Assembly (NCBI GenBank): GCA_030248225.1
Contig: JASANE010018629.1
Location: forward strand, 31,312-95,311
Length of the DNA: 64,000 nucleotides
Direction: 5' to 3'
Origin: Trileptium ribeirensis
Taxonomy: Eukaryota > Nematoda > Enoplea > Enoplida > Thoracostomopsidae
Each line of letters begins with the position of its first letter. Position 1 is the first letter of the stretch. The notes under the pieces are model-generated. The model ran no database searches. It was not told where the DNA came from and saw only the letters and a list, made by a program, of their open reading frames with translations. Of the stretch, positions 56,330 through 64,000 are shown in pieces. The position numbers and the translations under genes were made by a program.

Positions 56330-57480
56330 GCGACCCGGATTTGGATCTTCCCTTCTTTTCTCGGAGTCGCCAATTACCCCGAATTTACGAACCCTATTTT
56401 ACAAACACATTTTACATCGGCAATGTAACGAACAATAGTCGTTGTGGTGTATATATTTTACGAATCAACTTTAGCATTCTCAGCTGGTGTTGGGTAGTTT
56501 AGTGTCTGATCCTCCATATTAACGGAGTTTGGCAAAACATTCAAATGATATGTCTACAACAAAATATTGTGAAATCGTCACTGCATATCTGAGAGGGATA
56601 TTGTAGTACCAGAGAAACCGCGCCCTTGTATACATTGACCATATTACCGCTGTGTTAAGGCTCAGTTTCAGTGCTTAGGCGTAGTGGTCATATTTAATGT
56701 CTTGGCCATAAAGCTTAAACATATGATTGACAGCTTCTCAAAACCGAAGACAATTAAAGATTATGATCTCCGAAACTTTTCGGATGTGCTTATTTGGTAC
56801 GCAGTATGAGCACTCAACGCTGATGGTTTTAACCCCGTCAAACATGATGATGTTGACCAATTGATGTCATACTGAAAATTTTGCAGGGTCGTACAATAAT
56901 CCGGAAAGTATGTGAAACTGACTGGCAAGGTATTCGGAATAATAGGATTTTGTTTAAATTTCATGTTGTATGCATGGACCAGTGAAGAATTTTTGTTCTT
57001 ATTCTCAGTTTCGCATCGGAATTGGCTTTTAATTTGGGGAAACGTTAGCTAATACAAAAACTTCATCCTAACTATGTCTACCAACCTTTTTATGCTTTTG
57101 TGTTTGCTTAGCGGGGTGTCGGGGCAAAATGCCATGCCCTGGTTACACGTGAACATATTCATTCGCTCATTTGAAAACAGTTTTATACAGCTCAGCAAAA
57201 ACAGCTTTCTTTTAGTCAGAGGGGGAAATTCGTCACCGTATGTCCGTTCGTACGTCCGTTTAACACCTCAATAACTACTGGGCTGGTTTAAAAAACTTTT
57301 TTGTTTGAAAGGCCTAATGTCGGACTGGTGCAAGACATATATATTTTGTCAAAATTTGCTTTAGTTAATTAGTAATTAACTAACCAGAACGTACTGAAAC
57401 GTAGCGGAGATTGGTTGTTGCAGGGGTGAAATCTTTAAATTCCGTGTGTGTGATCGGATATAACCCGGGAACGACTAAAC
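56330..57480. other. Non-coding stretch
   Basis: No gene recognised; this is one place the missing GT11 5' exon might be, but no membrane-anchor-encoding frame with a matching donor was seen. Confidence 0.35.
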
Positions 57481-57489
57481 CGATTTTCA

Positions 57490-58620
57490 TGATCTTGGGC
57501 TCATTCGAACCGGCATAGTCGATGTACATCTCCAAGCGTTTTTTGATTTAGGGTATGGTTCCGGGGTCAGTGGTCAAAATCTGGCTTTTTTACCCCATTT
57601 TAGTGCCCTTCACGGAAGCAAGGTTATTTTTATATTAACTGTCGAACTTTGTCGCTGGGTGGTTTTATTTCATAGTAAAATGATAAATACCGATGCCTCT
57701 TTTTTGTTTTTCGATTAAGGCTCCGGTTCTAGAGTTTGGGGTTTGAGGTACGGGGTATGGCGTCCCAAGAATTCCTCGACCCATAATTTGAAACTTTGTT
57801 CTGACGTCTTTAGCACCTGATAAGATTTACCTGGGGGAAACTCTTTGCAGGTGCTAGTTTTGCTCTGTGACCCATGGTTCCGTGGGTACGGGAGTATGAC
57901 GCCCCATGGTTCGGGGTCAGAGGTCAAAATGAGGGTTTTTCACCCCATTTTAGTACCCTTCACGGAAGCAAGTTTATTATTATCTTAACTTTCGGATTGT
58001 TTTTCTCTGGTTGCTTTTATTTCATGGTAAAATGATAAATGCCGATGCCTCTTTTTTGTTTTTCGATTAAGGCTCCGGTTCTGGATTTATGGGGTTTGAG
58101 GTATGGGGTATGGCGCCACAATGGTTCCTCGACCCAAAATTTGAAAGTTTATTCTGACTTCTTGGGTGGCTGATACGTTTTACATGGAGGTTTTCGGACA
58201 TGGGAAACTCATTTCCGATGCTGCTTTTGCTCTGTGACCCATGATTCTATGGATACTGGGGTATGACGCCCCATGGTTTGGGGTCAGAGGTCAAAATCAA
58301 GGGTTTTCACAGCATTTTAGTATATACCCTTCACGGAAGCAAGGTTATTTTTATCTGAACTTTCGAATTTTTTTCTGGTTTGTTGTATTTCATAGCAAAA
58401 TTATAAATGCCGATGACTCTTTTTTGTTTTTCAATAAAGGCTCCGGTTCTGGAGTTATGGGGTTTGAGGTATGGCACCCTCGTGGTTCCTTTGCCCAAAA
58501 TTAGAAAATTTGTTGTGACGTCTGGGTGGCTGAAAAGTTCCACTTGGAAGTTTTCGGGCATGGGAAACTTATTGCCGGTGTTAGTTTTCTTCTAACTTGG
58601 GCGGTATTGTGTGATATCCA
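57490..58620. repeat. Tandem repeat with a 340-365-bp period, about three copies
   Basis: Copies share GACGCCCCATGGTT, GGGGTCAGAGGTCAAAAT, CCCTTCACGGAAGCAAG, TGATAAATGCCGATGCCTCT and TTAAGGCTCCGGTTCTGG. Open frames of 60-90 codons on both strands follow the repeat and are not considered genes. Confidence 0.9.
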
Positions 58621-59094
58621 CATATAGCATATCGACATATGCTATCGAGAGCTCATTGGCTGTGTACGCAAAATTCGTAGGTGTACCTATGCTACACTAC
58701 GTTTTGCAATCTCTATAGAGTTACTAGTAATACATTTTTATGTGTTCATAACTAACTTTTTAAACTGCGACGGCATTTTTTCTGTGACTTCAGGAGTTTT
58801 TAGTTGTTGCTGATCCCTCTTGTTGAGCTGCGGAGGAGTTCGTTGACCATCCGGTCGACGTGGGAAGTGGTATTGGCGAGCGAAGGGTTGGTGCTTGCTA
58901 ATATCGACGTCGATGGTCCTAAAACGATGAATTTATGCGGTTTCGAAAAAATTCACTCGAAATCACTTTTCCAAGATGATGTCAGTACTGTAACAATGCG
59001 TGATTGTGACTGCATTGTCATGGCTATAATAGTTTTAAGTTTCTTTTGCAAACGTTTCTGCAAAAACACGGAAGGCATGTGATTTACTAGCTTA

Positions 59095-59170
59095 CTGGGG
59101 CTAGTGTATCAGGTAAGGTTTGCTCGAAACCAAACGACCCAGGTTCAATCCGCGGTTACTGCAAATATTT
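59095..59170 (+). repeat. Possible tRNA-derived SINE head
   Basis: GGGGCTAGTGTATCAGG, then about 40 nt later CCCAGGTTCAATCCGCGG, has the order and spacing of Pol III A- and B-box-like words. A full cloverleaf cannot be drawn. Confidence 0.25.
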
Positions 59171-59269
59171 GCTTAATATTCTACAAGAGACAAGAAAAGA
59201 AAGTCTTAATATATATTTTTGTAAAATGAAGTGAAACTACTGAGTGTTTTCTGATTGTTTGTCATAAAC

Positions 59270-60150
59270 GCAACTTTACATCGATTTATTGAAAAGATGA
59301 AGGAATTGCAGCGAAGAACATTCGAACGCTAAGGTTTTATAGAGAATTCAACACTCTGGACTTCTTGGGAATGTACTGCGGTTCAAAACAAACAACTCCA
59401 AATGAAATGATGAGTAAAGTACACACGTACAAAATCGCCAAAACAAAATCCACCAAACTGAATAATCAATAATATCTCCAAACACAAAAGAGAAGAATAT
59501 TTGTTAAAATATCGCAAAGGTGAGCACATGCTCTTTAACACTCATCATCATGCCGCAGTGTCTCTATCTTTACTTCTTCACACAAAAATCTTTGTACCGC
59601 CTTAATGTCCACGAGCCGCGTGACTGTCCACTATAATCGCCGAATACTAGAATGCCGAGATGGAGTTTGCACGAATAACCGATATGTAGGAATGCCTCTA
59701 TACGTAAAACAAGTGTGCTAATGTCCAAACTCTTTAAGCCGCTAGGAGACAGAAGTAACTTGTTAATACACCGTAAAGTCCAAACCATAATATAACATTG
59801 ACTTACGATAACCACAGAAGTAGAAGTATAGCTAGCGAAGCAACCAACGAACAAAACTCTAAATTATCGCGCAATAACTAAAGAATAAGACTGACGAATA
59901 ACTGAAATGAGGCTAAACAACAACCGTCAAACTCTCTGACTGTCGAACTAAGGTGAGGCCTAGAGCAGAGTGCGTGCTGACTTAAATACCCAAGCTTCAA
60001 CGCACTTGAATGTAATCTCTCAGTGATTCCGAGAACTACAGGACTATTAATAGCAAAATGTTTTGACTTATCGCACCCCAGTACAAACAAAGTCGTTCCA
60101 AGGAAACCATATGTCATATGCAACAAAATTTAATAAACAATCTAGGCTAT
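59270..60150 (-). repeat. LTR-like dispersed repeat, copy 2 (inverted)
   Basis: Reverse-complement relative of 2.26-3.2 kb with the same landmarks: the GTATTTAAG box near 59985, GACAGTCAGAGAGTTTGA, CCTAGCGGCTTAAAGAG, CACGCGGCTCGTGG and GTCCAGAGTGTTGAATTC near 59345. It lacks the ~200-bp block present in copy 1. A weak frame (60126-59878) is part of it. Confidence 0.55.
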
Positions 60151-60159
60151 CCACTCCTA

Positions 60160-62095
60160 TAAACAAGAACTATTTGCTTGAAATAGTTTCTAGTGCATAG
60201 CTGCACAGAACATAGTCATAACCCAGCGCATGAGCAAAGAAACCGCCCGCAATGCAATTCGCCGATTTTCACAATGCACTATTGTCGGCATAATGCTACT
60301 TTGTGTGCTGACTTAAAACTAAACAATGACACACAAATAATCGATAGCCAAAACAACAATCTTATCGCTCATGTGAGCACTTTTACGATTTTTCTCAGTA
60401 TTTGCATAATACATATATGAAGAACATATACAAGTATGTATTACTACGAGAAAGCCTTGTTACAAGACTCGTGTGCATACGTAAAGTAAAACGACAAAGC
60501 ATCATGGGATCACATATGCGGTATTGTTATAGAATGTAACGCCCGAAGGACATCATGTCGAGTCACCAAATTCTAGTTAAAATAATCTTAGCATCTAATG
60601 CTTTTTACGCTAAGCGCAGGGGCGTTGCCACGCGTGCCTCTTGTTACAGAATCGTCCCAACTATAATTGTCATTCTACTTTTAGGGGTAGATATTTTAAT
60701 TCCTTAAGATTAGGTTGATAGAGGTATGCAGACCAACTAATATTATAAACGTATACACGTTGCAATTTGCATTGCTTTCATTTTGTATCAAAGTAAGCGT
60801 TTTAGCTTCTCAAAAACATGAATACTATAATAGGTTTCGTACGTCAGGACTTTATGCTCGGTTACGCTGTAATAATTGACCATATCGGTCTGGTACACAA
60901 TCTGGTACCGATACACACAAATAAATGTACTTATATGTAGAATGTTAGAATTTTTTTTGCAACATTCACGAATCTGTTCCAAAGTTATAGTGAAGAAATT
61001 TATTTCTTTTAATGTCCTGGCGTAACTGTCTTTATCTTGCCCTGTCTTTTTCTAAAATCGCCGTCATCTGCAAAATTGTCAAAGTAGTCTTGAGGGGCCA
61101 AAGTGTAATGCATGCCATGCCGTCCTTGATATCTAAGCCCTAGACTAATCTTAGGTCTTTATATGAGACATAGACTAAGCCTAAGTCATGGGCTCCCGAC
61201 CCACCAGCCTCCTACTCTAAGCTGTTCTTTTTGCTAACGATACATAACGTATTATCCCTTAGGGTTACCCGGGTCCATGGTCTAAGATTCTTTTTTGGTT
61301 CTTTATCGCTGAATAGTATATATGAGTTTTGCCATATTATTTCACAAAATATCTGATGCACCTTAGCTTATGAATCTTAATCCTTTGTGTATATACACCT
61401 AATATCTATCAAATACAAATGATTTATAATTATTTATAACTATTGGTGCCTCCCAATTTTAGAAACAGCCGCACGTAATGATTGCAATTACTTATTGGTA
61501 AAACAAGTCGTCAAAAGTTATCACATTGCTAAGTTCTTTTTTTATCTCTGCACCAAACCTATAACGGCATATATCAGTAAAGGACTAAATCTTTCTGCAA
61601 CGACCGGTGGCTTCTTCAAACTACCAAAATTATATATGGGGTCCTGAAGTTGGAACTGGGCAGAATTGAAAGCATCTCAGAGCGATTCTGCCAGTGTTCT
61701 GGGCTTCCACTCCAGTTGATCTATGGGGCCCATGAATTGTAACAAAAAATTAAATAAATGACATTTAACAACTGGCTATAATTATCGATATTTAGTATGA
61801 GCAAATTTAAGGATAATTTAGAAAATAGCATAAATTCCCATATTTTTAGCCCCATACATTCAAATTGGCTAGTTTTAACTACCCTAATAAGTACCTGGAA
61901 TGAGGCGAAATATATGGAGACCCTTCCGCCGCCAGATCTTCTCTCTATATGGTGAAGACAGGATCTTATATATTGTAAAGTAGGTTGGGCCAATTGTTAT
62001 ATAGTGTTACCGCGGCGGTGTTCCCGTTTTCATCTAAACGTGTGTCGGGTATCGGCCTTGTGACTTCTGATCTGAGAAACTCTACAGGCACTTCA
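60160..62095. other. Non-coding stretch
   Basis: No supportable gene or repeat was recognised in this 1.9 kb. Confidence 0.35.
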
Positions 62096-62109
62096 AAGTA
62101 GCAATATAG

Positions 62110-62372
62110 GTTTTGACTATTTGGACAAGTACGTTTTGATTTTACGCAACAACCGTCGTGTTTCTGAAGAAATGCCGTTGTTCCCGAAGTTATCGTGCTA
62201 TTTATATCTCAGTCTGACCGTCGACCTTAAGAGTAGCGAGCAAGCTTTCATCACGGCAATTTCAACGTGTTTTCAGTTTTCTATTTATTTGTATAGTTTA
62301 CCGCTGTCGGCGTCGTTTGATGTCCTCAATTATCAAATTTTAGCTGGAAAAATCAGATGGAAAACTCAATGA
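62110..62372 (+). CDS. Candidate terminal exon, unidentified
   Basis: After a possible acceptor (GTAGCAATATAG ending at 62109) an open frame runs FDYLDKYVLILRNNRRVSEE, FPKLSCYLYLSLTVDLKSSE and QAFITAISTCFQFSIYLYSL to a stop at 62370-62372, about 86 codons. Codon choice looks coding-like, with no long A/T runs. No domain is recognised; it could belong to a gene beginning upstream or be a decayed transposon fragment. Confidence 0.25.
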
Positions 62373-62379
62373 CGGACGT

Positions 62380-63690
62380 TGAGTCAGCCTGCGCCCACAC
62401 AAACATTACTAAATTACAACTATTCCTTTAAGCTCATGTCGCCTCATCCGTAACCATCTCTTTGAGTTCTAAAAACATCTTTTTTAAATCTTTGGCGTGT
62501 CGTTAGACTTCTAACAGAAATTTCATTTAGTTTAAATAAATGTGTTGTAATTTAAAAAATAATTCTTTAAAATATTAAGGAATAGTTCATTCAATTTTGA
62601 AAAATGTCGGGTTGTGCGAAAATCTTAAAGTATTCTTTTAGATTTCAAAGAATTTTGTATTATATTTCATGGAAACTATATTGATGTCAGATTCGCAGTC
62701 GTCATACATAATTGAAGTATTTACACAACTTACATTACGCCATCTCGTCAACAAGAACATTAACATGACATCAGCGTTGGAACCGGGTCATTTTGGGTCA
62801 CATCTGTGGCCGGGTCAAGGTGTGTGACCCGGCCTGAATCAGAAGCCGAAAGCACTATCCTCTGCACTGTACTCAGCATAACAGAACAGTGTGTTTGCCT
62901 TGTCTTTAGTCCGCTCAATCCTTCCGCAGAGACGCGATGGCAGCTTAAGTCCGCATAAAACAAGCTCTTTGACTATTATTACTCTAAATTCGTAATAAGA
63001 CGCCGCACAGACGGGTGGAAGTTTGTTGGGGTTGTATTCCCACCACAGTCATGCCATGCAAGCGGACAACAAAATGTAAAGTCTTGGACAGCCGTATGTC
63101 CGCCTTTTTATGTCCGTTTCGTAGGCTAGGTATACCAAGCTGCTTACTTCCAAGACACAGAAAATGGAATATGTTTCACTTGAACATTTACTTTTGTACA
63201 TGACAGTCTCGGGCTAAGAAAATGGAATACATTTCACTTGAACATTTACTTTGTGCATGACAGTCTCTATCTAAAACGCTGTCGGAAACGCAAACTAAAT
63301 CCTGTCTACAGGGGCGATCTGTCATGCTGGCTGCCTGCCATTCAGCTGTTTTTCAGTATGTTTTCTTGTGCAAATTCGCACATCATACATCGGTTGCATT
63401 CGAAAATAGCCTTGTCACTAGTGTTGGGCAGCGGCAATGGCTGAACGACTTACGGATCAACTGCGCGGTGACAACTAACGGATCACTGATTCCCAGGAAG
63501 CTTGTCTTATTATGATACGAATTTAATATTCGTAATCTTCACCATTTGCTCCAAAATTCGATCGAATCGCATATGTGCCGAATCCTTCTAGTCCAAAACT
63601 GCACTATATTTAGGGCAACCACCGGCTTTGAGGTATATCATTAAACATTGACTCATATTAGTTTAAAATATGCATATATATTATATACCT
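62380..63690. other. Non-coding stretch with a short direct repeat
   Basis: A ~45-bp block, AAATGGAATATGTTTCACTT and AACATTTACTTTTGTACATG, is duplicated at about 63162 and 63220. No supportable gene. Confidence 0.45.
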
Positions 63691-63693
63691 TAG

Positions 63694-63897
63694 ATGACAA
63701 TAACTGTATTAGGAATCGGCCGAAATCTTGGTTTGCTGGCCGGCCTGCCTGGTCGAAGAGCCGGCACAACAACAGGTCGACCGGCGACTATGCCGGCTGG
63801 TATTAGACAGTGCTGCGGACCTCTCCAAAATTATTCTGTGATGCTTTCCAATGTAAATGTGATAATTGCTACACGGTTACTTTTAAACCCACAATAA
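63694..63897 (+). other. Short frame in a CCGGC-rich patch
   Basis: A 67-codon frame (TITVLGIGRNLGLLAGLPGR) follows a possible acceptor (TATACCTTAG). The local G+C richness is unlike the surroundings, but no family is recognised. Confidence 0.15.
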
Positions 63898-64000
63898 TGT
63901 TTGCTCTGCAGTTGGGGTATTGCTAAGAAATAGACATAATAGCAAAATGTTTTGGATCGTTGTAGTTGTACTTCGTTCAGTTACGTATGCTTTCCTCCAA

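Noticed and set aside
58804..59082. 92-codon plus-strand frame near a CTTCAG acceptor
   Set aside because: No frame from the acceptor passes into it without a stop, and no family is recognisable.
59095..59170. tRNA gene
   Set aside because: A- and B-box-like words are present, but stems of a cloverleaf cannot be paired; kept only as a weak SINE-head candidate.

Overview
This is an A+T-rich window from an animal (metazoan) nuclear genome. The genes have introns with GT/AG boundaries, and the space between exons is filled with LINE retrotransposons, DNA-transposon derivatives (MITEs), SINE-like repeats and minisatellites. Nothing bacterial, plasmid-like or phage-like was seen. The combination of a GT11 fucosyltransferase, a DDX28-type helicase and LINEs whose ORF1 has a PHD-like finger suggests a marine invertebrate such as a tunicate. 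That placement is inference, and the sequence alone does not fix the taxon.

Two host genes can be reconstructed from exons whose splice phases agree at almost every junction. The first is a DEAD-box RNA helicase of the mitochondrial DDX28 type, on the plus strand from about 24.6 to 44.7 kb. Seven exons carry the N-terminal extension, the Q-motif region, motif I (AEAGSGKT), motif Ia (PSREL) and motif II (DEAD). The first exon and the C-terminal helicase lobe were not found. The second is a GT11 (alpha-1,2-fucosyltransferase-like) gene on the minus strand from 55.9 to 46.9 kb. Five exons cover the catalytic domain to the stop codon; the 5' exon(s) encoding the membrane anchor were not found. 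The two genes lie tail to tail. An unidentified minus-strand exon runs off the left edge (1-228).

Layout: 1-3.3 kb, a partial host exon and an LTR-like repeat that has an inverted relative at 59.3-60.15 kb; 3.5-7.7 kb, decayed CR1/L2-like LINE A; 10.8-11.2 kb, a LINE 3' fragment; 12.3-17.2 kb, LINE B of the same family, broken by three insertions; 17.3-17.7 kb, an unidentified minus-strand ORF; 18.3-21 kb, a LINE with an RNase H domain, split by a hAT element with a clean 8-bp target duplication; 22.4-24.6 kb, SINE and MITEs; 24.6-44.7 kb, the DDX28-like gene, whose introns hold LINE C, two other LINE fragments, tandem repeats and duplicated exon pieces; 46.4-55.9 kb, the GT11 gene with a roughly 21-copy minisatellite in one intron and several MITEs; 56-64 kb, repeats and low-confidence ORFs.

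The most unusual points are the tandem partial duplications of two successive DDX28 exons, a MITE with a 26-bp minisatellite that appears to have grown from its own subterminal sequence, a Gln/Asn/His-rich insertion in the GT11 C-terminal region, and a perfect 29-bp hairpin in an intron. All splice models come from reading the sequence and have no transcript support.
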